DNA from: Sphingomonas phyllosphaerae FA2
GTDB taxonomy: Bacteria > Pseudomonadota > Alphaproteobacteria > Sphingomonadales > Sphingomonadaceae
Direction of reading: 5' to 3'
Length of the DNA stretch: 64,000 bases
Assembly (NCBI RefSeq): GCF_000427645.1
Contig: NZ_KE386571.1
Span: forward strand, 682,001-746,000
Below are positions 22,525 to 31,607 of this stretch, in pieces (position 1 is the first letter of the stretch; each line of letters begins with the position of its first letter). A program made the position numbers and the translations under genes. The notes beneath the pieces were generated by a model. It had not been told where the DNA came from, did not search any database, and saw only the letters and a list, made by a program, of their open reading frames with translations.

Positions 22525-24284
22525 CGATCACGCTTGCGCTGACGCTGTTGATGGCCGCGCCCGCCGCGGCGCAGCCCGCCACGCCCCCGGCAACCGCGGC
22601 GGTGCCGGCGAGCGACGCGGCGTTCCGCAAGCTCTCCGAGAGCGAATATGCGTGGCGGCGGACGCTGAACGGCCCCGACGAGGACGCGCCCGCCAGTCAG
22701 AATGCGACATTGCCCGACGTCGGCCCGGCGGCGCAGGCGGCGATGACCAAGCGATGGACCGAGACGATGGCCGCGCTCGACCGGATCGATCCGGCCAAAT
22801 TGTCGCCGCAGGCGCGCGACGATTATACCGTCTATCGCGGGCAGATCAGCGCCTTGCTTGCGGAACAGCAATATCGCGAGTTCGAGAAGCCGCTGAACGC
22901 CGACACCAGTTTCTGGATGAGCATCGGCGGGATGGCGCGCGAAACGTATCGCGACGAGCCGGCGCTGCGCCGTTATCTGTCGCAACTTGCCAGCCTGCCG
23001 CGCTATTATGACCAGCAGATCGTCAACATGCGCGCCGGGCTGAAGCGTGGCTTCACGCCGCCGAAGGTGACGCTCGACGGGCGCGACAAGGGCGTGGCTG
23101 AGATCGTCGCAGCGGGGAGCGGCGAGGGCTCGCCCTTCTACGCGCCATTCAAGACGCTGCCCACGACCATTCCGGCCGACAAGCAGGCGGCACTGCGGGC
23201 CGAGGCCAAGCGCGTCATCGCGACGGCGGTGGTGCCCGCGCACCAGAAGCTGCAGGCGTTCCTGCGCGACGAATATATCCCAAACGCGCGCGTATCGCTG
23301 GCGGCATACGACCTGCCCGACGGTCGCGCTTATTATCAGTCGAAGATTCGCGAATTCGTCACGCGCGACCTGACGCCCGAGCAGATCCACGCGATCGGGC
23401 TGGCAGAGGTCGCCAAGATCCGGGCGCGAATGCAGGATGTCATGCGCGAGGTGAAGTGGCAGAAGGACCTGCCCGCCTTCCTGAACTATCTGCGCACCGA
23501 TCCGCAATTCTACGCCAAGACCCCGCAGGACCTGCTCAATCGCGCGGCGTGGATCGCCAAGACCTTCGACGGCAAGGCGGGCACCTATTTCGGGCGGCTG
23601 CCGCGGATGCGGTTCGCGATCAAGCCGGTCGCGCCCGATATCGCGCCGTTCTATACCAGCGGGCGCGGCGGGCCGGGCATCTATCTGGTCAACACGTACG
23701 ACCTGCCGTCGCGGGGGCTGTACTCGCTGCCGGCACTGACACTGCACGAGAGCGCGCCGGGGCACGCGTTCCAGATGCCGTTCGCGATGGAGCTGACCGA
23801 CCTGCCGGCCTATCGTCGCGACGAATATATTTCGGCCTTCGGCGAGGGCTGGGCGCTGTATTGCGAGGCGCTGGGCGAGGACATGGGGATGTACGAGACG
23901 CCCTATGAGACGTTCGGGATGCTGTCGTACCAGATGTGGCGTGCGGCGCGGCTGGTGGTCGATACCGGCATCCACGCCAAGGGCTGGACGCGCGAGCAGG
24001 CGCAGAACTACCTGCGTGATAACACCGCCTTGTCGAACCACGAGATCACCACCGAGGTCGATCGCTATATCGCGTGGCCGGGGCAGGCGTTGAGCTATTA
24101 CATGGGCGAGCTGGCGTTCCTCGACGCCAAGGCGAAGGCGCAGAAGGCGCTGGGCGAGAAGTTCGACATCCGCGCGTTTCACGACGCGATGCTCAGCCTC
24201 GGTTCTGTGCCGTTGCCGATGATCGACCAGCGCGCCGATCGCTTCATCAAGGATGGCGGCAAGGGGCCGTATCCGCTGCCGTGA
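22521..24284 (+). CDS. Exported DUF885 family protein, putative metallopeptidase
   Basis: A 587-residue protein with a signal peptide (LALTLLMAAPAAAQ). The motif TLHESAPGHAFQ is the HExxPGH zinc site of the DUF885 family, and EGWALYCEALGEDMG supplies the downstream glutamate. Members are thought to be carboxypeptidase-like hydrolases, though few have been tested. It is translationally coupled to the reductase gene and closes the GH127 operon. Trimming of peptides or glycopeptides after sugar removal would suit the context (inference). Confidence 0.85.
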   Translation: MTITLALTLLMAAPAAAQPATPPATAAVPASDAAFRKLSESEYAWRRTLNGPDEDAPASQNATLPDVGPAAQAAMTKRWTETMAALDRIDPAKLSPQARDDYTVYRGQISALLAEQQYREFEKPLNADTSFWMSIGGMARETYRDEPALRRYLSQLASLPRYYDQQIVNMRAGLKRGFTPPKVTLDGRDKGVAEIVAAGSGEGSPFYAPFKTLPTTIPADKQAALRAEAKRVIATAVVPAHQKLQAFLRDEYIPNARVSLAAYDLPDGRAYYQSKIREFVTRDLTPEQIHAIGLAEVAKIRARMQDVMREVKWQKDLPAFLNYLRTDPQFYAKTPQDLLNRAAWIAKTFDGKAGTYFGRLPRMRFAIKPVAPDIAPFYTSGRGGPGIYLVNTYDLPSRGLYSLPALTLHESAPGHAFQMPFAMELTDLPAYRRDEYISAFGEGWALYCEALGEDMGMYETPYETFGMLSYQMWRAARLVVDTGIHAKGWTREQAQNYLRDNTALSNHEITTEVDRYIAWPGQALSYYMGELAFLDAKAKAQKALGEKFDIRAFHDAMLSLGSVPLPMIDQRADRFIKDGGKGPYPLP

Positions 24285-24296
24285 AGTGACCTGATC

Positions 24297-24373
24297 CGTC
24301 ATTGCGAGCGGAGCGAAGCAATCCAGAGCCGGACCAGGACGCCCTGGATTGCTTCGCTCCGCTCGCAATGACG
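24297..24373. repeat. Intergenic palindrome, family C, copy 1
   Basis: A long near-perfect inverted repeat. The left arm starts CGTCATTGCGAGCGGAGCGA and the right arm ends TCGCTCCGCTCGCAATGACG, with a short GC-rich loop. It lies 12 bases after the DUF885 stop and may terminate that operon. Confidence 0.93.
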
Positions 24374-24447
24374 GACTGGCGTTTCAATGGGTTGTGTTCA
24401 CTGTCCTTTCCGATCATCGTGCCGCCGACAAAGCGGGAGAGGCATGG

Positions 24448-25818
24448 ATGACGATCGACCGGCGAAGCTGGCTGGGCGGGGCGGCAGCGACGGCGGCGGG
24501 GCTGGGCGCGTCGCCCGTCTCTGCCGCTGTACGCACGCGGCGGCGTGGCGCGAACGACCGTGTCAATCTGGCGGTGATCGGCGCCGGCGGAATGGGCGCG
24601 TCGAACATGGCGAACCTGACCTCGCAGAACATCGTCGCGATGTGCGACGTCGATCTGGCGCATGTCGCGAAGTCGGTATCCGATCCCAAGCGCGCTGCGC
24701 TCAAGGTCGCGTACGACAAGGCCGATAAGTATAGCGATTATCGGCGGATGCTCGACATCCGCAAGGATCTGGACGCGGTGGTGATCGCCGCGCCCGACCA
24801 TCATCACGCGGTGGCGGCGAAATGGGCCATGCAGCGCGGGTTGCACGTCTATGTGCAGAAGCCGCTGACCTATACGGTGCGCGAGGGGCGCGTGCTCGCC
24901 GGACTGGCGCGCGACAATGCCAAGCTCGTCACGCAAATGGGCAATCAGGGCCATTCGGGCGACGACGGGCGGCGCGCGGTCGAGATCCTGCGCGGGGGCG
25001 CGATCGGGCGCGTGCGCGAGGTGCAGGTGTGGACCAATCGTCCGATCTGGCCGCAGGGCGTGGCACGACCCGAGGCGGTGGCCGCGCCTGCCTCGCTCGA
25101 CTGGGAGGCGTGGCGGGGGCCGGCGCCGGTCGACTGGGGCTACAACCCGATGTACGCGCATTTCAACTGGCGCGGCTGGGCGCCGTTCGGGACAGGCGCG
25201 CTGGGCGACATGGGGGCGCATCTGGTCGACTTTCCGGTTTGGGCGCTCGAACTCGGGCTGCCGACCCGCGTCGAGACGCGGCACAGCGTGTGGGGCAGCC
25301 CCAAGAACCCTGGCGACGGCAGCTATCCGCTGGCGACCGTCACCTATTTCGACTTTGGCAATGCCAAGGGCGCGCCGATCCGCATGACGTGGTATGACGG
25401 CGGGCTGATGCCGCCGACGCCCCCGGGGATGCCGGCAGGCGCGCGGATGGATCCGGGCGGGGGCGTGCTCTACATCGGCGAGCAGGGCATGTTGATGCAC
25501 GAGACCTATGGCGAGAAGCCAACCTTGATCGGTGACGGCGTCGCCGAGCGCGCGCAGGCGGTGGCGCAGACGCTGCCGCGCATTAAGGGCGGGATGGGCG
25601 GCCATGAGATGAACTGGATCCGCGCGATCCGCGGGGAGGAGGCGATCTCCAGCCCGTTCGCGACCGCGGTGCCGCTGACCGAGACGATGTTGCTAGGCGT
25701 CGTCGCGCTGAAGGCCGGACAGCCAATCGACTATGACGGGGCGGCGTCGCGCGTTACCAACGTCGCGGATGCGAACCGCTATCTGGATCGGGAATATCGA
25801 AAGGGATGGGAGCTATGA
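24448..25818 (+). CDS. Gfo/Idh/MocA-family oxidoreductase with Tat signal
   Basis: A 456-residue NAD(P)-binding sugar oxidoreductase. DRRSWLGGAAATAAG is a twin-arginine signal. The Rossmann motif follows (NLAVIGAGGMGASNM). The EKP-type motif appears as VQKPLTYTV, with the catalytic lysine kept. The start is ATG 24448 after GGGAGAGG. Exported relatives are often paired with DUF1080 proteins, and work on such pairs indicates a route in which a sugar is oxidised at C3 and the 3-keto-glycoside is then cleaved. The next gene, coupled by an ATGA overlap, is indeed a DUF1080 protein. Substrate unknown. Confidence 0.88.
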   Translation: MTIDRRSWLGGAAATAAGLGASPVSAAVRTRRRGANDRVNLAVIGAGGMGASNMANLTSQNIVAMCDVDLAHVAKSVSDPKRAALKVAYDKADKYSDYRRMLDIRKDLDAVVIAAPDHHHAVAAKWAMQRGLHVYVQKPLTYTVREGRVLAGLARDNAKLVTQMGNQGHSGDDGRRAVEILRGGAIGRVREVQVWTNRPIWPQGVARPEAVAAPASLDWEAWRGPAPVDWGYNPMYAHFNWRGWAPFGTGALGDMGAHLVDFPVWALELGLPTRVETRHSVWGSPKNPGDGSYPLATVTYFDFGNAKGAPIRMTWYDGGLMPPTPPGMPAGARMDPGGGVLYIGEQGMLMHETYGEKPTLIGDGVAERAQAVAQTLPRIKGGMGGHEMNWIRAIRGEEAISSPFATAVPLTETMLLGVVALKAGQPIDYDGAASRVTNVADANRYLDREYRKGWEL

Positions 25819-26591
25819 AGGGTATCGTGCTGGGCGGCGGGCTGTTGCTTGCCGCGTCCGCCGGGATCGCACAGGCGCCGCAGGGCGATCCGAAGGCGAC
25901 CGAGCAATGGTCGCCCGCCGTGCCGGTGGTGACGCCGGGCGCGTTCGCGGGCTGGGCCGCGCCCGCCGATGCGGTGGTGCTGTTCGACGGCAAGAACCTC
26001 GACAAATGGTCGGCGGTCAACACCGGTGGGGCGGCGGGATGGACGGTCGCGGACGGCGCGTTCACGGTGAAGAAGGGCACCGGCAACATCCAGACGAAGC
26101 AGTCCTTCGGCAGCTATCAGCTGCACCTCGAATATCGCATCCCCGCCAACATCACCGGCGAGGGGCAGGCGCGCGGCAACAGCGGGCTGTTCCTGGCGTC
26201 GACCGGCAAGGGCGACGACGGGTACGAGATGCAGATCATGGACAGCTACAATAACCAGACCTACGTCAACGGACAGCTGGGCGCGATCTACAAGCAGACC
26301 CCGCCGCTCGCCAATCCGGCGCGCAAGCCGGGTGAATGGCAGACGGTAGATGTTACGTGGTCCGCGCCGCAATTCGGTGCAGATGGCAGGGTGACGCGGC
26401 CGGCCTATGTCACCGCCTACATCAACGGCGTGTTGACGCAGAACCATACCGAGGTTCGCGGCGGCACGGTCTATATCGGCCAGCCCAAATATGTCGCGCA
26501 CGGACGCGCGCCGATCAAGTTGCAGGATCACGGCGATCCGAGCCAACCGATCAGCTATCGCAATATCTGGATCCGCGAACTGAAGGATTGA
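25815..26591 (+). CDS. DUF1080 protein, putative 3-keto-glycoside hydrolase/lyase
   Basis: A 258-residue exported protein with a signal peptide (LGGGLLLAASAGIAQA). One concanavalin-like beta-sandwich of the DUF1080 type follows: LFDGKNLDKW, the GNSGLFL stretch, DGYEMQIMDSY and the closing YRNIWIREL. Several members cleave 3-keto-disaccharides. It is coupled to the Gfo/Idh/MocA gene upstream. ATG 25815 is preferred because it overlaps the upstream stop, and ATG 25806 adds three residues. A plain carbohydrate-binding role is the alternative. Confidence 0.87.
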   Translation: MKGIVLGGGLLLAASAGIAQAPQGDPKATEQWSPAVPVVTPGAFAGWAAPADAVVLFDGKNLDKWSAVNTGGAAGWTVADGAFTVKKGTGNIQTKQSFGSYQLHLEYRIPANITGEGQARGNSGLFLASTGKGDDGYEMQIMDSYNNQTYVNGQLGAIYKQTPPLANPARKPGEWQTVDVTWSAPQFGADGRVTRPAYVTAYINGVLTQNHTEVRGGTVYIGQPKYVAHGRAPIKLQDHGDPSQPISYRNIWIRELKD

Positions 26592-26601
26592 TATTTCAAG
26601 T

Positions 26602-26681
26602 GTCGCCCCGGACTTGATCCGGGGCCCCGCTTCTTGACGACATAAAGAAGTGGCGGAATATCGGATCAAGTCCGGGATGAC
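26602..26681. repeat. Intergenic palindrome, family B, copy 2
   Basis: GTCGCCCCGGACTTGATCCG on the left, GGATCAAGTCCGGGATGAC on the right. Its right arm runs into the end of the mpg reading frame and supplies that gene's stop codon and last few codons. Confidence 0.88.
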
Positions 26682-27241
26682 CGGTAATTGCTCGTAGGCG
26701 CCGGACGGCTCAGTGAGGGGGAGCCGTCCAGGACGAAGCGCCACGGCACCGCGGCGGCGCGGGTGATGCCGATCCGCGCGCCGGCGATGATCGGCGGCTC
26801 AGCGATGCGGTCGCGCCACGCGAACGGTGGCGCATCGAGCGGTGCGTTGTTCAGCGACTGGTCGACGCCCAGCGCCTTGCACAGCCGGCCGGGGCCGGCG
26901 CACAGCAACGCCTCGGCTTGCGTCATCGCGCGGCGGGCGCGCATCACCTCCACTCCATCGGTCGGCGCGAGCGCGCGGATCAGCACCGCCGCGCCGTCGC
27001 CGCAGGTGACGTTGAGGCAGTGGTGCAGCCCGTAGATGCGATAGACATAGGCTGCGCCCGCCGGGCCGAACATCGCGGCGTTGCGCACCCCCGGCCCGGA
27101 AAAACTGTGCGATGCCGGATCGTTGGCATCATAGGCTTCGGTTTCGACGATCGTCCCGCCCACGCCGTCGATCGTGAGCGTCACGCCGATCAGTGCGCGA
27201 GCGACCGTTTCGACATCGCGGGAGAAGAAGGCGCGGTTCAT
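26666..27241 (-). CDS. DNA-3-methyladenine glycosylase (AAG/MPG type)
   Basis: A 191-residue base-excision repair enzyme that removes alkylated purines such as 3-methyladenine and hypoxanthine. FFSRDVETVARALIG opens the protein. VETEAYDANDPASHS contains the catalytic glutamate, and MFGPAGAAYVYRIYGLHHCL is the conserved core. LIRALAP and GPGRLCKALG complete the family pattern. The final residues NYRSSRT read into the right arm of a family B repeat, whose TCA on the plus strand gives the TGA stop. The original C-terminus may therefore have been replaced, though the catalytic domain looks whole. Confidence 0.93.
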   Translation of the reverse strand: MNRAFFSRDVETVARALIGVTLTIDGVGGTIVETEAYDANDPASHSFSGPGVRNAAMFGPAGAAYVYRIYGLHHCLNVTCGDGAAVLIRALAPTDGVEVMRARRAMTQAEALLCAGPGRLCKALGVDQSLNNAPLDAPPFAWRDRIAEPPIIAGARIGITRAAAVPWRFVLDGSPSLSRPAPTSNYRSSRT

Positions 27242-27324
27242 TTGGTCGATATGGTGGCTCGCGACGGCGTGTGAACCGCCGCGCGGCGTTGTCGTATGCC
27301 AGGCGAGCGGTTAGGTCTGCGCGC

Positions 27325-28146
27325 ATGTCGAAAGTGTTGCGTATCGCGATGTCGGGGCTGGCGCTGTTCGCCGCCACACCGATGGCCGCCGCCCCCCGCG
27401 CTCCGGTGTCCGAGATCGTGATCGATGCCGGCACCGGACAGGTGCTGGAAGAAGACAATGCCGATCGCGAGCGGCCGCCGGCCTCGCTCGCCAAGATGAT
27501 GACGCTGCTCCTCGCGTTCGAGGCGATCGACGCTGGGACGCTGAGGCCGGGGGAACTGCTGACGATGACCGCGGCGGGCGAGCGCCAGCAGCCGTCGAAG
27601 CTGGGGCTGCGGCGCGGGCGGACGATCCGGGTCGACGCGGCGCTGCGCGCGATCGCGGTGATTTCCGCCAACGACATTGCGGTGGCGATCGGCGATCGTC
27701 TGGCGGGCAGCGAGCGCGCGTTCGTGACGCGGATGAACGCGCGCGCGGCGGAGATCGGGATGACGCACACCCGCTTCGGCAACGCGACCGGGCTGGCGCC
27801 GAGTGCCGGGCGCAGTACCGCGCGCGACATGGCGACGCTGGCGCGGCATCTAATCCGCGCGGAGGCGAAGCATTACGGGCTGTTCAAGACGCGCTCGATC
27901 ACCTGGGAGCGGCAGGTCCGGCCCAATCACAACAAGTTGCTCGGTAAAGTCGAGGGAATGGACGGGCTGAAGACCGGCTACACCGTCGAGGCGGGGTTCA
28001 ACCTGGCCGCGTCGGCGCGGCGTGGAAGCAAGCGGATGATCGTGGTGGTGATGGGCGCGCCGACCAGTGCCGAGCGCGATCTGCTGGTCGCCAATCTGAT
28101 GGAGGCGGGCTTTACCGAGCCGCGCTTGCGCCGCCCGCGGCGATGA
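27325..28146 (+). CDS. D-alanyl-D-alanine carboxypeptidase (low-molecular-weight PBP)
   Basis: A 273-residue exported enzyme that trims the terminal D-Ala from peptidoglycan pentapeptides. All three active-site boxes are visible: SLAK with S54 and K57, SAN in VISANDIAV, and KTG in GLKTGYTVEAG. The signal peptide ends near PMAAA. It is shorter than PBP5/PBP6, since the C-terminal beta domain and amphipathic anchor are missing, so it is probably soluble in the periplasm. ATG 27325 fits the signal peptide; the frame is open further upstream without a better start. Confidence 0.92.
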   Translation: MSKVLRIAMSGLALFAATPMAAAPRAPVSEIVIDAGTGQVLEEDNADRERPPASLAKMMTLLLAFEAIDAGTLRPGELLTMTAAGERQQPSKLGLRRGRTIRVDAALRAIAVISANDIAVAIGDRLAGSERAFVTRMNARAAEIGMTHTRFGNATGLAPSAGRSTARDMATLARHLIRAEAKHYGLFKTRSITWERQVRPNHNKLLGKVEGMDGLKTGYTVEAGFNLAASARRGSKRMIVVVMGAPTSAERDLLVANLMEAGFTEPRLRRPRR

Positions 28147-28152
28147 TCGGGT

Positions 28153-28178
28153 GCCCTTCGTCACGTTTGGCGAAGGGC
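28153..28178. terminator. Convergent-gene hairpin, likely bidirectional terminator
   Basis: GCCCTTCG at 28153-28160 pairs exactly with CGAAGGGC at 28171-28178 across a 10-base loop. It lies between the stop of the carboxypeptidase and the stop of the receiver-domain gene on the opposite strand. There is no clear T-run. Confidence 0.6.
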
Positions 28179-28188
28179 GCGGCAGGGT

Positions 28189-28560
28189 TCAGGCGAGCAG
28201 CGTCGCGATCCGATCGAGGAAGGTCGCGATCCGGTCGGGCTTCGTCACGAACACGTCGGCACCGGCATCAAGGCAGGCCTGACGGTCGGTCTGGCTGTCG
28301 AGCACGGTCAGCGCCATGACCGGGATCGCGCGGGTGCGCTCGTCGCTCTTCAGCCCCTCGATCACGTCGAGCCCGCTGACGTTGGGCAGGCGAATGTCGA
28401 CGATGATCGCAGCGGGGCGAACGTCCTCTACCACCTGCTGAACGGTGCGTTCGTCGGCGAGTACATGCGGATCATAGCCGCCGATCCGTAGCCACGATGC
28501 GTACAATTTACGATGGCTGGCCGTGTCTTCGACCAGCATGATGCGTTTTCGTTGCGGCAC
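28189..28560 (-). CDS. Single-domain response regulator (receiver only)
   Basis: A 123-residue CheY-like receiver. MLVEDT carries the acidic pair, D55 in IIVDIRLPN is the phospho-acceptor, T85 follows in MALTVLD, and K107 in VTKPD completes the site. It has no output domain, so it must act through protein contacts, as in stalk/cell-cycle or stress-response phosphorelays. The GTG at 28560 is chosen because GGAGG lies three bases upstream; ATG 28539 would cut into the first beta strand. The gene upstream on the same strand is a GAF protein. Confidence 0.88.
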   Translation of the reverse strand: MPQRKRIMLVEDTASHRKLYASWLRIGGYDPHVLADERTVQQVVEDVRPAAIIVDIRLPNVSGLDVIEGLKSDERTRAIPVMALTVLDSQTDRQACLDAGADVFVTKPDRIATFLDRIATLLA

Positions 28561-28669
28561 CCGTCCTCCGATGCCCGTCCGTGGAGCCTTCCGCGTCGAG
28601 CTTCGCGCTAGCTGCCCGCCCCGTCCCCGCGCCGCAAGCGAGAAAAAGACCAATTTCGCGGTGGGTGGA

Positions 28670-29146
28670 TCAATTCGGCTGGGTAAAGATCCGCTCTGCC
28701 TGACGGGCCAGCGCGCCGAGTTCGTAGAGATCGGGCATCCGGTCGCGCGGCTTGTGGTCGATCACGCACAAGGCGCCGAGCGGGTAGCCGGCACGATCGA
28801 CCAGTGGAATGCCGACGTAGAAGCGGATCGCGGGCGAGCCGCAGACGAACGGGTTGGAGGCGAAGCGCGGATCATGCGCGGCGTCCGGCACGATCATCGC
28901 CTCACCGGGGCGGTGGATCGCTAGCGCGCAGAACGACAGGGCACGCGGCACTTCGTCGTCGACCGGACCGCGCTTGGCGATCATCCACTGACGATTGCGA
29001 TCGACCACGGAGATGGCCCCGATGGGCGTTTCGGCGAGATCGGCGGCCCGCTCGGCGATCTGCTGCAAGCGTTCATCCCAACGCTTGGCCGGAAGATCGA
29101 GCCGGTCCACCGCAGCTTGCCGCGCGGCTTCGTCGGCGATCATCAT
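28670..29146 (-). CDS. GAF-domain protein
   Basis: A 158-residue protein that is almost entirely one GAF domain. The sequence includes LAETPIGAISVVDRNRQWM, FCALAIHRPGEAMIVPDA, FYVGIPLVDRAGYPLGALC and VIDHKPR, which is the common pattern of GAF sensors attached to kinases or cyclic-di-GMP enzymes. Here the domain stands alone. Start 29146 has GGGAGG four bases upstream; 29143 and 29164 are possible. It lies about 110 bases upstream of the receiver gene on the same strand and is divergent from a GGDEF-EAL gene. The ligand is unknown. Confidence 0.85.
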   Translation of the reverse strand: MMIADEAARQAAVDRLDLPAKRWDERLQQIAERAADLAETPIGAISVVDRNRQWMIAKRGPVDDEVPRALSFCALAIHRPGEAMIVPDAAHDPRFASNPFVCGSPAIRFYVGIPLVDRAGYPLGALCVIDHKPRDRMPDLYELGALARQAERIFTQPN

Positions 29147-29369
29147 CTGGCCTCCCATGAACATTCTTTCGTAAGTCCTTGTTTACACGCCTTTTCCGCG
29201 AGTCGGACAGGGTAAAGAAGGCGACATTAATGTTACAATCCCGTTAATGTCACGTACATTAGGTGCGGCAGGCTGCCAAATCTCTGATGCAAGTTACTTG
29301 CACCGCCTTTGATATCGCTCATAAACCGGTAAGACTTCGTCGGGTACGCCAGACGACCGCGGAGGTTGT
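29147..29369. promoter_or_regulatory. Divergent control region with repeated ATTAATGT words
   Basis: This AT-rich spacer separates the GAF gene from the GGDEF-EAL gene. GACATTAA at 29223-29230 and TTAATGTC at 29244-29251 form an 8-base inverted repeat with 13 bases between. ACATTAATGT at 29225-29234 is itself a palindrome, and ACATTA recurs near 29256. A dimeric regulator could bind here. GGAGG at 29361-29365 is the ribosome-binding site of the downstream gene. Confidence 0.45.
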
Positions 29370-31490
29370 GTGCTGCCGACATCCTTATCGACTCGAGTCG
29401 CTGCTGCCTTTGGCGCCGTTTTGGTGCTGGGGTTGGCGTTGCTCGGCGGCGGGCTGGTGTTGGGACGCGCGATCTACGCCGAGAACGTCACGCTGGGACA
29501 GTTGACCGCGTTGCTGCAACTGGAGGAGCGGCAGGATCGCTTGCAGCGTCAGTTGCGCCTGGGCGTCGGCGAAGTGACGCGGATGGCCGAGCAGGGCCGC
29601 GCCATCCCAGAGCCGAAGTGGCGATCGGTCGGCATCGCGCTGTTGAAGTTCCACCGCGGCAATGCGCATCTCACGCCACGTCTGTCCGTGCCTGTGGACC
29701 TGCAGGGCCCGGTGGCGGCGCGGCGGGCGGCGGAGGCCGAATTCGCGACGCTTAGCCTGCGTCTGTTGCAGGGTGCGCGCAACGCCCCGGAGACGATCCC
29801 ACGCCAGATGCCAGCCTTCCTTGCCGCGCTGCGCACGCTGGAGACGTCGCGCTCGGCGGTGCGGCGCCTGTTGATCGAGCGGATCGACACCGAATTGACG
29901 CGCAGCGCCAGCGGGCTGGCCTCGAACCTCGATCGCGCGCTGATCGGGGCGATTGCGGTGCTCGTGGTGGTGCTGCTCTGCATGGCCTGGCTGCGCCGGC
30001 GCGTGATCCGTCCGATCGTCGCGATCGCCGATGGTGTCCGCCGGCTGAGTCGCGGCGAGGATGCCGCCGTCGACCTGCCCGGCGCGGGGCGCGGCGACGA
30101 ACTGGGCGATCTGGCGCGCGGGATCGCCGCCTATCGCAGCGCGGTGGAGGAACGCCGCCGCGCCGAACAGCATATCGACTTCCTTGCGCATCACGACATG
30201 CTGACCGGGCTGCCCAACCGCCTGCTGTTCGAGGAAAGGCTGGCGCAGGAGCTGCTGCGCGCGCCGCGCACGGGCGAGCGGGTGGCGGTGTTCGCGATCG
30301 ATCTCGATGACTTCAAGTCGATCAACGATCGCTTCGGCCATGCCGGCGGCGACGAGGCGTTGCGCGCCGCCGCACAATTGTTGAGCGCCTGCGTCCGGGC
30401 GAGTGACATGGTCGCGCGGCTCGGCGGGGACGAATTCGCGATCGTGCAGGTTAGCAGCGACCAGCCCGCTCATGCCGAACTGCTGGTCCAGCGCATTCTG
30501 CGCGCCTGCGAGGCGACCGCGGGCGATGCGGTGCCGGTGCAGATGAGCATCGGCGTCGCGCTGTCGGGCGTCGAGCAGGAGGGCGAGGAGCTTTACAACC
30601 TTGCCGATATGGCGATGTATCGCGCCAAGGCGGAGGGGCGGCACACCGCGCGCTTCTTCGACGATCAGTTCAAGGAAGAGGTGCGGCTGCGCTGGCGGCT
30701 GTCGCGCGATCTGGAAGGCGCGGCCGAACGCGGCGAGCTATACCTCGCATTCCAGCCGATCGCCGATGCCGATACTTTGCAGGTGGTTGGGCAGGAGGCG
30801 CTGTTGCGCTGGGCGCATCCGGAGCTGGGTGAGATCAAGCCGGATCAGTTCATTCCGCTCGCCGAAGCGAGCGGGCGGATCGACACGATCGGGCTGTGGA
30901 TGGCCGATCAGGCGATGGCCGCGGCGAGCCGCTGGCCCAATCATATCACGCTGGCGCTTAACCTGTCGGCGATCCAGTTCCGCCAGCCGGCGCTTGCGCA
31001 CGAGTTGCTCGCACTGGCGCGACGCCACCGACTGGCGCCGACGCGGCTGGAGTTCGAGGTGACCGAAAGCGCGACGCTGCTCGACAAACGCCGTCAGCCG
31101 GTGCTGACCGTCCTGCGCACGCTTCAGCACCACGGTGCCGCGATCGTCATGGACGATTTCGGTACGGGCTATTCCTCGCTCGGCAACCTGCGCGATTTCC
31201 GGTTCGACAAGCTGAAGGTCGATCGCAGTTTTGTGGCGACGATGCTGGATCATGCACCGTCCGGCTCGATCGTGCGCAGCATCGCGGCGTTGGGCGCGAG
31301 CCTGGGTATCCCGATCGTCGCCGAGGGGGTGGAAGAGGCTGCGCAATTGGCACGGCTGCGTGAATGGGATATCCCGCAGGTGCAGGGCTTCCTGATCGGT
31401 CGCCCCTCACGCGAGGCAGTCCATTGCGCCGATCCCGCCGCCACCTTGTCCGCGCGCGCCATCGCGCCGCAATGGGTTGCGCGATCCTAG
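29370..31490 (+). CDS. Membrane GGDEF-EAL protein (cyclic-di-GMP synthesis/breakdown)
   Basis: A 706-residue signalling enzyme. A first membrane helix (about 10-32) is followed by a periplasmic domain of about 155 residues, a second helix (about 188-208), a HAMP-like linker (VIRPIVAIADGVRRLSRGED), then GGDEF and EAL domains. GGDEF at 352-356 is intact, preceded by RASD, a proper inhibitory I-site five residues upstream. EAL at 476-478 (QEALLRW) is intact, as are DDFGTGYSS and VAEGVEE. Both activities are therefore possible. GTG 29370 follows GGAGG by four bases. The neighbouring receiver and GAF proteins suggest a small signalling module. Confidence 0.93.
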   Translation: MLPTSLSTRVAAAFGAVLVLGLALLGGGLVLGRAIYAENVTLGQLTALLQLEERQDRLQRQLRLGVGEVTRMAEQGRAIPEPKWRSVGIALLKFHRGNAHLTPRLSVPVDLQGPVAARRAAEAEFATLSLRLLQGARNAPETIPRQMPAFLAALRTLETSRSAVRRLLIERIDTELTRSASGLASNLDRALIGAIAVLVVVLLCMAWLRRRVIRPIVAIADGVRRLSRGEDAAVDLPGAGRGDELGDLARGIAAYRSAVEERRRAEQHIDFLAHHDMLTGLPNRLLFEERLAQELLRAPRTGERVAVFAIDLDDFKSINDRFGHAGGDEALRAAAQLLSACVRASDMVARLGGDEFAIVQVSSDQPAHAELLVQRILRACEATAGDAVPVQMSIGVALSGVEQEGEELYNLADMAMYRAKAEGRHTARFFDDQFKEEVRLRWRLSRDLEGAAERGELYLAFQPIADADTLQVVGQEALLRWAHPELGEIKPDQFIPLAEASGRIDTIGLWMADQAMAAASRWPNHITLALNLSAIQFRQPALAHELLALARRHRLAPTRLEFEVTESATLLDKRRQPVLTVLRTLQHHGAAIVMDDFGTGYSSLGNLRDFRFDKLKVDRSFVATMLDHAPSGSIVRSIAALGASLGIPIVAEGVEEAAQLARLREWDIPQVQGFLIGRPSREAVHCADPAATLSARAIAPQWVARS

Positions 31491-31607
31491 CGTCGTCGAT
31501 CTGAAAATTGCTGCGGCAGAACGATGCGGCAGCATGTCATGACTGTTGACGCCGTGGGGGGTGGCGCTACCCATAGCCTCCGCGCGCCGTGCTGTTGCGG
31601 CGGCCGC

